Assembly (NCBI RefSeq): GCF_025447595.1
Contig: NZ_JAOEJU010000001.1
Location: 62,001 to 126,000 of the forward strand
Direction: 5' to 3'
Origin: Pseudomonas koreensis
GTDB taxonomy: Bacteria > Pseudomonadota > Gammaproteobacteria > Pseudomonadales > Pseudomonadaceae
Length of the DNA: 64,000 nucleotides
Of this stretch, positions 42,636 through 53,175 are shown one piece after another. Each line of letters opens with the position of its first letter. Position 1 is the stretch's first letter. The notes beneath the pieces were generated by a model. That model worked only from the letters and a program-made list of their open reading frames with translations. It was not told the origin of the DNA and searched no databases. A program made the translations under genes and the position numbers.

Positions 42636-45600
42636 GTGAATGTTTCGTCGCGTTGCAACTCGCCGAGCGCTTTTCTGCGCGACGCGCCACTGAATCCGAT
42701 CCATCTGTTGGTGCGCTCGCGCTGGGGCGCCAACACATCCGAGCGCAGCCTGGTTGCCATCGGCGTGCTCACCCTGACGGGCATTTCGGCGCTGCTGGGT
42801 AGTGCCGATGCTCACGGCGGCAACGGGATACACGTCAATGCCAATGCCAACGGCGAATGCGTAAGCCTCAACGATCCACAGAACAATAACGGTACGGCGG
42901 CGTCCTACCAGGCGGAAAACCTCAAGTTCAAGGACGGCGCCTCTGGCAAGTGCGACTCAGGCAAGAAGGCTACCCAGACCGATTCGGTACTGTTTTATCG
43001 TCCGGACGGCGTTGCAGGCGAGGGGGCCACATCGCTGACCCTCGGCGGCGAACTGTACGTTAACGGCGGTCGTATGATACTTGGCCAGGCATCGGGCCTG
43101 ATGGCCATCGGTAACGAGAAAACCCAGGCCAGCACCAACAGCGCGGCTATCGGCCACGGTGCTCAGAGCACGGGAGGCTGGGGTATGGCGGCCGGTTTCG
43201 AAGCCAAGAGTCTGAATGATTACGCACATGCTTTCGGCTACAAGGCTGAAGCCACCAACCTTTACGCCACGGCTGTCGGCGCGGAGGCCAAGGCCAGCGG
43301 AGATCGAGCGGCCGCGATAGGCGCAGGCGCCGAAGCCAGTGGCGGAGGATCGTTTGCGGCCAGTCGCGGTGCCAAGGCCGAAGCCGAAAACTCGGTGGCG
43401 GTGGGCGCTGGTGCTGCCGTGATCAAGGCAGCAACGGCAGGTGTGGCGGTAGGTGCGGGCGCTCAGGCGCTGCACGCCAACAGCGTGGCTTTGGGCAGCG
43501 CTGCGACGACCTCCGGGGTGCATACCGTCGCGCCGGTAACGATCAATGGAAATACCTACACGTTCAACAATAACGCCCTGGGCGTGGTCAGCATCGGCAA
43601 TGCCGATCAGACTCGCCAGCTGGTCAACATGGCCCCCGGCGCGGTCAACGCGACGAGCACCGATGCAGTCAACGGCGCTCAACTGAACGCTGGTTTCGAC
43701 GCCATTCAGAAGCTCGGCGATCGTGAACTGGTCTCCAGCCAGTCGGTGGCTGATGCGCTTGGAGAAGGCACCCGGTTCAAGGACGGCAAGATCGTTCTTG
43801 CACCGATGTCATTGACCAGTCTGGGGGAGGGCGTCAGCCAGCCGACCAGCGTGCTCGGTGGGATCAAGGCGCTCGACCAGTCCCATCAAACCACGCGCAA
43901 TGCATTGAACGATGTTGATGCACTGGCCAAGGATACCGCCGAGAAAGTCCGGTTGGCGGCACTTCAGAAATACCTGGGCTGGAGCGATGAGCAACAGGCC
44001 TATACCGCCAGTCAGGGCGCCCGAGCGCAAAACCGTATTACCAACGTCGAGGCGGGTGTGGCGGCGACCGATGCGGTCAACAAGAGTCAGCTGGATAAGG
44101 TTGAGGGCATCGCCAACAGTGCGCTCAATACGGCCGACACAGCCAAGGCCAATGCTGCCACCGCTCAGGGCAGTGCCGACAATGCCAAAGTGCTTGCCAA
44201 TGCCGCCCAGGGCAGCGCGGACGCTGCCGTGCAGGTGGCCGCCGGAGCGCGTGCGGCGGCGGAAAAGGCCCAGGGCAGCGCCGATAATGCCGCGACGGCC
44301 GCCGCCAATGCGCAACGCAGTGCCGACACTGCACAATCAACCGCAACCCGCGCCCAAGGCTCGGCCAACGACGTGCAGAAACTCGCCGAAACGGCGCAAC
44401 AAACGGCCGGTGGTGCCTTGAGCGCTGCTGCGACCGCGCAGGCCACTGCAACCCGCGCACAAGGCACTGCCGACGATGCGCTGGGCGTGGCGGGCGAGGC
44501 GCGGCAGGGGGCTCAGGCCGCACAAGACACCGCCAGCAAAGCGCAGGACACCGCTGACAGTGCGCGAACCACGGCCATCGCCGCCCAGGGTACGGCCGAC
44601 GGCGCCAATGCAGTAGCGTCCGCCGCCCGGCAAGATGCCAGCGCCGCCAAAACCGCTGCCGGCGAAGCGCTGCAAGTGGCCTCCGGGGCGGGGCAGGCAG
44701 CGGCAGCGGCGCAAGGCACTGCTGACACCGCACTCGCGTCGGCGGCCACTGCGCAAAACGCCGCTCAGGCTGCTCAAGGTACAGCGGACGCGGCATTGTC
44801 ATCGGCCTCGAATGCACAGCAGGCGGCCGGTGCGGCGCAGGGCACCGCAACACGGGCATTGGAGGCGGCCAGCAGCGCACAGCGTTCTGCCGACTCAGCG
44901 CTGGAAAAATCCGACAGCGCATTGGCTGCCGCAGGCGATGTGCAGAAAACTGCCGAAGGCGCCCAGACTACCGCTGATCGCGCTTTGACCGCTGCTGCTG
45001 GCGCGCAGCAAATCGCCGATACGGCCCAGGGCACGGCTGACGGTGCGCGCACCACGGCCGGTACGGCGCAACGCACCGCTGAAAGTGCTCACACCACTGC
45101 CGATACCGCGTTGGAGATCGCCAACCGTGCCCGTGAACGTGCCGATAGCGCACAGACCAACGCCGCTGACGCACGCTCCGTCGCCGATAACGCCCGGCAG
45201 GCAGCCGAGCGTGCAGCAGGCACCGCCGACTCGGCGCTAGGCTCGGCATCCAGCGCACAACAAGCCGCACAGGCAGCCCAAGGCACTGCGGATTCCGCAC
45301 TGAGTTCGGCGGGGCAGGCACGCAGCGCTGCGGAAGCCGCTCAAGGCACCGCCGACACCGCGTTGGGCTCGGCCGCTGCCGCGCACCAGGCCGCTGACGG
45401 TGCTCAAACCACGGCAAGCACGGCACTGGAAACGGCAACCTCGGCGCAAGCGAGCGCTGACAAGGCTCAAGGCAGCGCCGATGCGGCGCTTGCTTCAGCC
45501 GGCGATGCGAGTCAGGCCGCCGAACGTGCTCAAGGCACCGCCAACACGGCACTCGGTTCTGCCACCCGTGCACAGCAGACGGCTGACCATGCGCAAGGCA

Positions 45601-47741
45601 CTGCTGACAGCGCACGTGAGCTGGCCGGCACGGCGCGTCAGACAGCGGACACTGCGAAGGGCACTGCCGACACGGCACTGGGCTCGGCGGCGAGCGCGCA
45701 ACAGGCGGCCGATCTGGCGCAAGGCACCGCCAACGCCGCGCAGGGCTCGGCCAGCCAGGCTTTGCAAGCCGCCGCCAATGCCCAGAACACGGCAGACAAT
45801 GCTGTCGGTGCAGCCGGCACCGCCCAACGCACTGCCGAAGCGGCTCAGCTCACCGCCGACAGCGCAAAGGTCAGCACTGACCGTGCCGCCAGTCAGTTGC
45901 AGGGACTCGATGAGGGCGAAACGGTGGTCCAGCGTATCGACAGTGCCGTGCGTAACGCCGCCGGCACTGCCAGCGACTTCCTCGCCAAAGTGCTGGGCGG
46001 CGGTGCAAGTGTGACCTCCGATGGTCAACCCACCGCGCCGAATTACACCCTCGGACAGATCGGCGCCGACGGCAGTGTGAGTCCGTCGGCGCACAGCAAT
46101 GTCGGGGACGCATTGAGTACGCTGGATGGCAATGTGGCAACGATCAATACCGGCGTTCAGGCACAGGGCCAGGCGCTGGAAGGTTTGAACAGCGAAGTTC
46201 GCAGCCTGCGTGATGACAGTCTGTTGTGGGATGAAACCCAGGGGCACTACACCGCAGGGCGGGGTGAGCAGCGAGCTGTACCGTCGAATATCGGTAATCT
46301 GGCCGACGGTGTCGCACCGACCGATGCGGTCAATAAACGCCAACTCGATGGCGTACAGGACACCGCTGTTTCAGCCCGCAATGCGGCCAGCGAAGCCCGG
46401 CAAGTCGCCGACCGTGCTCAAGGTACGGCCGACGATGCCGCGCGTTCGGCACAGGCTGCGCAACAGGCTGTGGGTGTGGCGCAAGGCACCGCCGACAACG
46501 CAACCCAGGCTGCCAGTGCGGCACAGCGCTCTGCGGAGGTCGCGCAGGACATTGCCGACAACGCCAGAGCCAGCGCCGACAGCGCCGCTGCACGCCTGCA
46601 AGGTTTTGGTGAGGGTGAAACCGTGCTTGGCCGTTTGCAGCAGGCAACCCGTGCCGGCAGCCAGGCACTGGCCGACACGCTGGGCGGCGGCGCGGTGGTG
46701 CGGGCCGATGGCAGCCTTGGCGGGCCGACTTATCAATTGACCGATATCGCCAATACAGGCGTTACTCAGTCGAACACGGTGGGTGATGCAATCAAGGCGC
46801 TCGACGGTTCGCTGGCAACGGTGCAAGCCAGGGCCGGGCAGGCTGGCGCCGAAGTCGGCACCTTGCGTGAACAGCTCGACAAAGGCGAGGTCGGTCTGGT
46901 GCGTCAGTCCCCGGACAGCCGCGACATCCAGATCGCCCGTGATGCCGATGGCACCCGTGTCGATCTTGCGGGCCGTCAGGGGCCAAGAGTCTTGACGGGG
47001 GTGAAGGATGGCGCGGTCAGCGCCGATAGCAGCGAGGCGGTGACGGGACGGCAGTTGAACGCGGTGGGGCAGCAGATTCAGCGTCTTGACCGGCAAGCCA
47101 CGGGCATGGCCGTCGACAGTCGGGGCGACGGCAGTGACCGTGCCCGCGCCACGCCGGGCAGCCGTGGAGTGGCGCTGGGTAGTGACGCTCAAGCCGTTGG
47201 TGAACGCAGCATCTCTGTGGGGGCCGGCGCTACCGCTCAAGGGGCGCGCAGCACCGCGTTGGGCAGCGATGCCCGAGCCAGTGCGCCCAACAGCGTGGCA
47301 CTCGGTGCCGGTTCGCAGGCCACGCGCGCCGATACCGTGTCGGTAGGCAGTGTCGGTCGCGAGCGGCAGATCACCCATGTCGCCGAGGGCACAGAGGCCA
47401 CCGATGCGGTGAACCTCGGTCAGGCCACTCGCATGTTCGATCAGGCCGCCGAGCAGTCGCGCCAGCAGGCCAACGCCTACACCGACAGACAAATCGGCGC
47501 CCTGCGTCAGGAAGCCTTCGCCGGTATCGCCTCGGCCATGGCCATGGCGGCCTTGCCGTCGACCTCGTCCCCCGGGAAATCCATGGTGGCCATGGGCACC
47601 TCGTATTACGAAGGCCAGTCGAGCCTGGCAGTGGGGCTTTCCGGACGCAGCGCCGATGGCACCTGGGCCTACAAGGCCAATGGCTCCGGAAACGGCCAGG
47701 GCAGCATCGGCATGGCGGTCGGGGTCGGCTACGAGTGGTAG
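42636..47741 (+). CDS. giant trimeric autotransporter adhesin, copy 1
   Basis: The 1701-residue protein starts at GTG 42636. An extended signal region (hydrophobic near residues 40-60, ending near SADAHGG) is followed by a novel head cap (about 62-150) with two Cys (NGECVSLNDP, SGKCDSGK). Then come YadA-like head repeats (AIGHGAQSTGGWGMAAGFEA, AVGAGAAVIKAATAGVAVGA) and a neck (TSTDAVNGAQLNAGFDAI). A very long coiled-coil stalk (about 480-1110) is built of 21-residue units such as ADTALGSASSAQQAAQAAQ. A conserved cassette (GETVVQRIDSAVRNAAGTAS), a second neck and stalk, a further head (LGSDAQAVGERSISVGAG) and a YadA anchor ending VGVGYEW close the protein. It would form a trimeric fibre on the outer membrane for adhesion or biofilm. 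Confidence 0.93.
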   Translation: MNVSSRCNSPSAFLRDAPLNPIHLLVRSRWGANTSERSLVAIGVLTLTGISALLGSADAHGGNGIHVNANANGECVSLNDPQNNNGTAASYQAENLKFKDGASGKCDSGKKATQTDSVLFYRPDGVAGEGATSLTLGGELYVNGGRMILGQASGLMAIGNEKTQASTNSAAIGHGAQSTGGWGMAAGFEAKSLNDYAHAFGYKAEATNLYATAVGAEAKASGDRAAAIGAGAEASGGGSFAASRGAKAEAENSVAVGAGAAVIKAATAGVAVGAGAQALHANSVALGSAATTSGVHTVAPVTINGNTYTFNNNALGVVSIGNADQTRQLVNMAPGAVNATSTDAVNGAQLNAGFDAIQKLGDRELVSSQSVADALGEGTRFKDGKIVLAPMSLTSLGEGVSQPTSVLGGIKALDQSHQTTRNALNDVDALAKDTAEKVRLAALQKYLGWSDEQQAYTASQGARAQNRITNVEAGVAATDAVNKSQLDKVEGIANSALNTADTAKANAATAQGSADNAKVLANAAQGSADAAVQVAAGARAAAEKAQGSADNAATAAANAQRSADTAQSTATRAQGSANDVQKLAETAQQTAGGALSAAATAQATATRAQGTADDALGVAGEARQGAQAAQDTASKAQDTADSARTTAIAAQGTADGANAVASAARQDASAAKTAAGEALQVASGAGQAAAAAQGTADTALASAATAQNAAQAAQGTADAALSSASNAQQAAGAAQGTATRALEAASSAQRSADSALEKSDSALAAAGDVQKTAEGAQTTADRALTAAAGAQQIADTAQGTADGARTTAGTAQRTAESAHTTADTALEIANRARERADSAQTNAADARSVADNARQAAERAAGTADSALGSASSAQQAAQAAQGTADSALSSAGQARSAAEAAQGTADTALGSAAAAHQAADGAQTTASTALETATSAQASADKAQGSADAALASAGDASQAAERAQGTANTALGSATRAQQTADHAQGTADSARELAGTARQTADTAKGTADTALGSAASAQQAADLAQGTANAAQGSASQALQAAANAQNTADNAVGAAGTAQRTAEAAQLTADSAKVSTDRAASQLQGLDEGETVVQRIDSAVRNAAGTASDFLAKVLGGGASVTSDGQPTAPNYTLGQIGADGSVSPSAHSNVGDALSTLDGNVATINTGVQAQGQALEGLNSEVRSLRDDSLLWDETQGHYTAGRGEQRAVPSNIGNLADGVAPTDAVNKRQLDGVQDTAVSARNAASEARQVADRAQGTADDAARSAQAAQQAVGVAQGTADNATQAASAAQRSAEVAQDIADNARASADSAAARLQGFGEGETVLGRLQQATRAGSQALADTLGGGAVVRADGSLGGPTYQLTDIANTGVTQSNTVGDAIKALDGSLATVQARAGQAGAEVGTLREQLDKGEVGLVRQSPDSRDIQIARDADGTRVDLAGRQGPRVLTGVKDGAVSADSSEAVTGRQLNAVGQQIQRLDRQATGMAVDSRGDGSDRARATPGSRGVALGSDAQAVGERSISVGAGATAQGARSTALGSDARASAPNSVALGAGSQATRADTVSVGSVGRERQITHVAEGTEATDAVNLGQATRMFDQAAEQSRQQANAYTDRQIGALRQEAFAGIASAMAMAALPSTSSPGKSMVAMGTSYYEGQSSLAVGLSGRSADGTWAYKANGSGNGQGSIGMAVGVGYEW
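44100..45880 (+). repeat. 63-base repeats encoding 21-residue coiled-coil units
   Basis: The stalk is a long run of 63-base units (21 residues, three heptads) of the type ADTALGSAxxAQQAA-x-x-AQGT, rich in Ala, Gln, Thr and Ser. Units vary by substitutions, so it is protein-level periodicity rather than perfect DNA repeats. It may still expand or contract by recombination. Confidence 0.75.
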
Positions 47742-47998
47742 GCGATTTATCTCGATAGGACTGGGCCTAGGGCCGGCGCAATCCGCCGCCGGCGCAGGTC
47801 AGGCTACGCGTGGTTTTAGGAGCAGTCCGATGTTTCTCGCCCTTTTGCGCTGCGCACAATCAGCGCTCGATGAATCAATGCCCGTCGTTTGACGGGCCCA
47901 GTCGGTGCCACCCCGTTTTCCCGAGCGTTTCGGCCTGTTGTCCGCCGTGACGTGATTGCGGCCGGCGCGCACCCGTTTACGCCACAGGGTCAGTTATC
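47742..47998 (+). promoter_or_regulatory. leader of the second adhesin gene
   Basis: It repeats the first leader's islands: ATAGGACTGGG (47755-47765), TTTAGGAGCAGTCCGAT (47815-47831) and ACAGGGT (47984-47990), 15 bases before the GTG start. The spacing of the first two is 60 bases here and 71 in the first leader. The 60 bases before 47815 also contain GC-rich inverted repeats. Independent transcription of the second gene is likely. Confidence 0.6.
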
Positions 47999-50900
47999 GT
48001 GAAAGTCATTTCGTGTTCCGCGTGGCAGGCGACCAGCCTGTGTGTCATGCCGCTCAACCCTATTCGCGCGATCATTCGCGCCTTTCACCGCAACGCGCTG
48101 CAGGACTGGCACGGACTGGGCCTGTTGACCCTGACGGGGTTGTCGGCGTTGCTGGTGCCGTCCGTGACGCTGGCCGGCAACGGTGTACACATCAACGCGA
48201 ACAACGATTCCGAATGCCTGAGTTTCAACGATCCCCAATCAAGCTTCAGCACCGGCAGCGCCTCTGCCATTGCCGGCATCTACCTGGGCGAAACGCTGAC
48301 CTACAAGGATGGCGCATCTGGCAAATGCCCCCCCGGCAACAAGAACGGGCAGACCAACACGGCGTTGTTTTATCGTCCGGCGGAGCTTGAGGGGATCGGT
48401 GTGACTTCGCTGTCATTGGGGGGCGAGCTATACGTCAACAGTGGCCGCCTGATGCTGGGCATGGCAGACGGCAGTCTGATGATCGGCCAGAACGAAGTGC
48501 TCGCCAGCAACGGCGGCATGGCTGTCGGCCGCACTGCCCAGGCTACCGTGCCCGGCAGTATTGCGTTTGGACAGGAGGCCCGATCGACGAGTACCCACGC
48601 CATTGCCTTCGGCAACCGTGCCTCGGCCACCGGGGCTTTTGCGTTGGCGTTCGGGTCGGCTTCGACTGCATCCGGTGAGAGCGCGACCATCTTTGGTGCC
48701 TCATCGCTGGCCGGTGGTCCTTCGTCATTTGCCGGTGGGCGTTTCGCCCAGTCTCGCGGTGCTTCTTCGGTGGCATTGGGGCGCAGCACCATTGCGGCGC
48801 AGGACAATAGTCTTGCGCTTGGATTCTCCGCCCAGGCCCCTCTTGCCGCAGCCGTCGCGCTGGGTAACAACAGCGTGGCAGTGGCACTGCATGAGGTCGC
48901 CCCCGTCATACTCAATGGCACGTCGTACAGCTTTGACAGCAGCAAGGCTGTCAGTACCTTCAGCATCGGTGGAGCGAACACTCGTCCATTGCTCAACCTC
49001 GCGCCGGGCGCCGTGAACCCGACCAGCACCGATGCCATCAACGGGGCTCAGTTATTTGCCGGATACACCGCCATCCAGCGGCTTGGCGACCGTGAAGCGA
49101 TCGCCAGTCAATCAGTGGCCGATGCCTTGGGCAGCGGACCGTTGGGTGAGGACAGTCGCGTGGTGCTGCCGCCGCTGTCGCTGGTCAGCCTCGAGCCCGG
49201 CGTACCTCAGCCGACTTCGTTGCTCGGTGGACTCACAGCCCTGGATCGTTCTCATGCCAACACCGACAAACAACTGGGCCAGGTGTTCGACAGCGCCTTT
49301 GCCACGGCACTGGCCTTCGACCAACTGAATGTCGCTGGTCGCCTGCGCTGGAACGCTGAGACGGGCGCCTATGATGCAGCCCACGGCGCCGCCGGGCACA
49401 ACCGGATCATCGACCTCGCTGTCGGTCAGGCAAGCTCCGATGCGATCAACAAAGGTCAGCTGGACGTGGTCGAGGGTCGAGCGCTGGACGCCGGGCAGGC
49501 CGCCGATGCCGCCGCCACGCTGGCCCTTCAGGCCCGTCAATCGGCGAACGAAGTCGAGACGGCTGCTCGACAGGCGCGGGCCACTGCAGCTCAGGCCGAA
49601 CGTGATGCCGCCCAGGCCCGTCAGACCGCCGATGCCGCACAAGCCACTGCCCACTCCGCCAACGATGACGCCACTCAGGCGCAGGCTACCGCGGATGCTG
49701 CTCAAGGTGATGCCAGTGCCGCCAACGACACAGTTGCGCAGGCCCGGCAAGCAGCTGAGCACGCCCAGCGCGATGCCGATCAGGCCTCACAACAGGCGGC
49801 ACAGGCCGACCAGCTCGCGATCACGGCGCAAGAACACAGCGCACGCGCTGCCAGCGCCGCCGATGACGCTCGAGTCCAGACCCAGGCGGCCACCCGGCAT
49901 ACGGAGTTGGCGCGTGACACCGCAAGCCTGGTATATGCCGAGGCCGGGCAGGTCCAACGCAGTGCTGCCGCTGCCGAAGAAGCGGCAGTCGCGGCGCAAA
50001 CCTCTGTGGAGGACGCACGTCGCAGCGTCGATAGCGCCTTACAAACCGGGCGCGACGCGGGCACCGCCGCGCAGACGGCTCAGGCGAGGGCTGACAGCGC
50101 CCGGGCGGCTGCCGCGTCGGCACAGGCTGCGGCGGACAGCGCGCAAGCCACCGGGAGCGACGCTACGGCTATCGCCATTGATGCTGGTGCAGCCGCAGGC
50201 GTCGTACAAGGTTCGGCTGACACTGCCCTGAACAATGCGGGTGTAGCCACACAGACCGCTGAAGGTGCCCTGGCCAACGCGGACAAGGCGCAGGCTTCGA
50301 TCGCAACGACGCGGGAGATTGCTGAAAACGCTCAAACTGCCGGCGACAAGGCGGCTGCGTCGGCGGCGTTAGCCCAGCAACGCGCCGGGACGGCGCAAGT
50401 CTCGGCGCAAGCGGCACAAGTGTCGGCCTCCGATGCCCTGAGCGCAGCGCAAACCACTCAGGCTCATGCCGACAGGGCGCTGGAAGTGGCCAATGCAGTC
50501 CGCGCCGGTGCCGACAAAGTGCATGCAGATGCCATCGCGGCAGTGAGCGCCTCGGACGCCGCACGGCAGACTGCACAAGGTGCTGAAAAGCGCGCCGATC
50601 AAGCGCAGGCCTCAACGGCCGAGGCCCGAAGATCCGCCGAAACGGCACAGGCAACCGCGACCCGGGCCGACACTGCGGCGGCTGATGCCCGTCAATTCGC
50701 GAACGCGGCGCAAGCCACTGCTGATCAGGCCCTCGACACTGCCAGTGCCGCTCGACATGGCGCCGGACAGGCACAGCAAACCGCTGAACGCGCATCGGTC
50801 ATCGGCGAAGGCGCCAGAGGTGTCGCCGAGTCCGCCGAGGGAGTCGCGCGTCGCGCAGCAGATTCGGCAGCCACTGCCCATCAGGTCGCCGATGCCGCTT

Positions 50901-53098
50901 CGACCACCGGGATACATGCGCAGGACCTGGCGACTCAAGCCCAACGCGCGGCGGACACCAGCCTGCGCAGTGCCACTGAAGCGCTGGACGATGCGCAGCA
51001 GGCGAGCGAAGTCGCAGGGCTTGCTCGGGATTCTGCCGAGAGCGCTGTGACCGCCGCTGGCAATGCACGAAAAACGGCTGATGCAGCACGAGACTCCGCC
51101 AATGCTGCGCAGGAAACCGCGACCCTCGCAGGTCAGCACGCCGGGGCTGCCCAGGGTACGGCCGATCAGGCATTCGATGCTGCCGCCGTAGCCCGACACA
51201 CGGCTGAATCGGCCCAAGGGACTGCCGACAGCGCCAAGGCCAGCGCCGACATCAGCGCGAATCAACTGCAGGGAGTGGGGGCGGGTGAAACAGTGGTTAA
51301 CCGTATCGACAACGCGATCCGCAATGCTGCCGGCACGGCCAGCGATTTTCTCGCCCGTGTACTTGGTGGCGGAGCAGGCATCGGTGCCGAGGGCCATCCT
51401 GTCGCGCCGTCCTACACCCTCGGCCAGCGCAATGTGGACGGCAACATGACGCCTTCCTCACACAATAATGTGGGCGACGCACTGAGCAATCTGGACGGCA
51501 ACCTGCACACGATCAACACCGTTTTGCAGGAACAGGGCAGAGGGATTGCTGATCTTGGGGCTCAGGCCCGTGACCTGCGCGACGATACGTTGCTGTGGGA
51601 TGAAACAACGGGGCGCTATACCGCTGGCCGTGGCGAACAGCGCGATATCCCGGCCCGTATCGGTAATCTTGCAGACGGTCTGGTGCCGACCGATGCGGTG
51701 AACAAACGCCAGCTCGATGGCGTCAAGGGGACTGCCGACGAGGCTGTGGATCTTGCCAGCGATGCCCGCGAACGCGGTGCCCGTGCAGAGACAACGGGCA
51801 GCAATGCACTGACTGCCGCCTCACAGGTACATCAGGCCGCCGAGACCACCAGGCTATCCGCCGAAACCGCCGGGGCTACTGCCAGCGAGGCCCGACAGAC
51901 TGCTGAAAGTGCCCGGCTCGGTGCCGAATTGACCGGTCAAGTCGCGCAGCGTGCTCTGGGGCATCTGCAAGGGCTGGCAGAAGGAGAAAGCGTGCTCGGC
52001 CGATTGCAGGAAGCAGCTCGCGCGGGCAGTCAGGCAGCGGCTGATGCAATAGGGGGTGGTGCAGCTGTCAAAGCCGACGCAACACTGCATGCGCCAGGTT
52101 TTACTCTGGACTCTCGCGGCATTACAGCCGGCGACGTTGGCCAGGCATTCGCCGCGCTCGATGGCGACATGGCCAACGCGAACGCGCAGGCGGTGCAGGC
52201 AACTGCCGACGTACATGACCTGCGCGACCAGGCCACCGAAGGCAGGGCAGGGTTGGTGCGTCAGAATACGACCGCCGGCGATATCCAGATCGCCAGGGAC
52301 ACCGACGGCAATCGCGTTGACCTGAACGGTGGGCAAGGCTCGCGGACCCTGAGCGGGATTCAGGACGGTGATTTGAGCGCCGAGAGTCGCGACGCCGTCA
52401 CCGGTCGCCAGCTCAATGCCGTGAAGCAGCGAGTAGACCTGCTTGACCAGCAGCACTCGGGTGTGGCCGTGGACAATCGTGGCGATGAAAGCGACAGCGC
52501 TCACGCCGCCTCGCAGAGCAAGGCGCTGGCTGCGGGTGCCAATGCTCAGGCGGGTGGCGCCGGCAGTGTCGCCATCGGTGCCGGTGCGCAGACCCCGGCG
52601 GATCAAGGCACAGTCATCGGTGCCGATGCCAAGGCTGGCGCAAGCAACAGTGTCGCCGTCGGTTCCGGCTCACAAGCCAGCCGGGCCGACAGCGTTGCCG
52701 TCGGCAGTACCGGACGCGAGCGGCAGATCACGCATGTAGCCGACGCGACCCGGCCCACAGATACCATCAACTTGCGCCAGTCTTCCGCGCTATCCCGCCA
52801 GGCCGCAGAACACTCCTTGCGCCAGGCCACTACCTACACTGATCGTCGGGTCGGGCAATTGAGCGAGGACGTTTACGCTGGCATTGCTTCGGCCATGGCG
52901 ATGGCCGGATTGCCTATGGCTTCGACTTCAGGCAAATCGATGCTGGCGATGGCGAGCGCGGTATACGAAAACCAGCCCGCCGTGGCAATCGGCCTGACTG
53001 CCCGCTCACAAAGCGGTCGCTGGACCTACGGTGCCACGGGAACCGGCACTGCACGCGGCGACTATGCCGTCACGATGGGGGTGGGCTATCACTGGTAG
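47999..53098 (+). CDS. giant trimeric autotransporter adhesin, copy 2
   Basis: The 1699-residue paralogue also starts with GTG. Its signal region (LLTLTGLSALLVPSVTLAG) leads to the same two-Cys cap (DSECLSFNDPQ, SGKCPPGNK), then head repeats (LGRSTIAAQDNSLALGFSAQ), a neck (TSTDAINGAQLFAGYTAIQR) and a stalk of about 640 residues that is Ala/Gln/Asp-rich but less regular than in copy 1. The conserved cassette GETVVNRIDNAIRNAAGTAS, a second neck, a short head (ANAQAGGAGSVAIGAGAQ) and a YadA anchor ending VGYHW follow. It would form a distinct fibre. Tandem duplication followed by divergence of the stalk is the simplest origin. Confidence 0.93.
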   Translation: MKVISCSAWQATSLCVMPLNPIRAIIRAFHRNALQDWHGLGLLTLTGLSALLVPSVTLAGNGVHINANNDSECLSFNDPQSSFSTGSASAIAGIYLGETLTYKDGASGKCPPGNKNGQTNTALFYRPAELEGIGVTSLSLGGELYVNSGRLMLGMADGSLMIGQNEVLASNGGMAVGRTAQATVPGSIAFGQEARSTSTHAIAFGNRASATGAFALAFGSASTASGESATIFGASSLAGGPSSFAGGRFAQSRGASSVALGRSTIAAQDNSLALGFSAQAPLAAAVALGNNSVAVALHEVAPVILNGTSYSFDSSKAVSTFSIGGANTRPLLNLAPGAVNPTSTDAINGAQLFAGYTAIQRLGDREAIASQSVADALGSGPLGEDSRVVLPPLSLVSLEPGVPQPTSLLGGLTALDRSHANTDKQLGQVFDSAFATALAFDQLNVAGRLRWNAETGAYDAAHGAAGHNRIIDLAVGQASSDAINKGQLDVVEGRALDAGQAADAAATLALQARQSANEVETAARQARATAAQAERDAAQARQTADAAQATAHSANDDATQAQATADAAQGDASAANDTVAQARQAAEHAQRDADQASQQAAQADQLAITAQEHSARAASAADDARVQTQAATRHTELARDTASLVYAEAGQVQRSAAAAEEAAVAAQTSVEDARRSVDSALQTGRDAGTAAQTAQARADSARAAAASAQAAADSAQATGSDATAIAIDAGAAAGVVQGSADTALNNAGVATQTAEGALANADKAQASIATTREIAENAQTAGDKAAASAALAQQRAGTAQVSAQAAQVSASDALSAAQTTQAHADRALEVANAVRAGADKVHADAIAAVSASDAARQTAQGAEKRADQAQASTAEARRSAETAQATATRADTAAADARQFANAAQATADQALDTASAARHGAGQAQQTAERASVIGEGARGVAESAEGVARRAADSAATAHQVADAASTTGIHAQDLATQAQRAADTSLRSATEALDDAQQASEVAGLARDSAESAVTAAGNARKTADAARDSANAAQETATLAGQHAGAAQGTADQAFDAAAVARHTAESAQGTADSAKASADISANQLQGVGAGETVVNRIDNAIRNAAGTASDFLARVLGGGAGIGAEGHPVAPSYTLGQRNVDGNMTPSSHNNVGDALSNLDGNLHTINTVLQEQGRGIADLGAQARDLRDDTLLWDETTGRYTAGRGEQRDIPARIGNLADGLVPTDAVNKRQLDGVKGTADEAVDLASDARERGARAETTGSNALTAASQVHQAAETTRLSAETAGATASEARQTAESARLGAELTGQVAQRALGHLQGLAEGESVLGRLQEAARAGSQAAADAIGGGAAVKADATLHAPGFTLDSRGITAGDVGQAFAALDGDMANANAQAVQATADVHDLRDQATEGRAGLVRQNTTAGDIQIARDTDGNRVDLNGGQGSRTLSGIQDGDLSAESRDAVTGRQLNAVKQRVDLLDQQHSGVAVDNRGDESDSAHAASQSKALAAGANAQAGGAGSVAIGAGAQTPADQGTVIGADAKAGASNSVAVGSGSQASRADSVAVGSTGRERQITHVADATRPTDTINLRQSSALSRQAAEHSLRQATTYTDRRVGQLSEDVYAGIASAMAMAGLPMASTSGKSMLAMASAVYENQPAVAIGLTARSQSGRWTYGATGTGTARGDYAVTMGVGYHW

Positions 53099-53175
53099 TC
53101 GCTTGAGTGACTGTTGCTGCAGGATGCTACTCAGGTGCGTGAAGGACGTTGGGTTGTCCTGGATCGAATGACCTG

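Noticed and set aside
44100..45880. Possible CRISPR or satellite array because of the regular 63-base period
   Set aside because: The period is three heptads of a coiled coil inside one reading frame, without spacers and with varied units.
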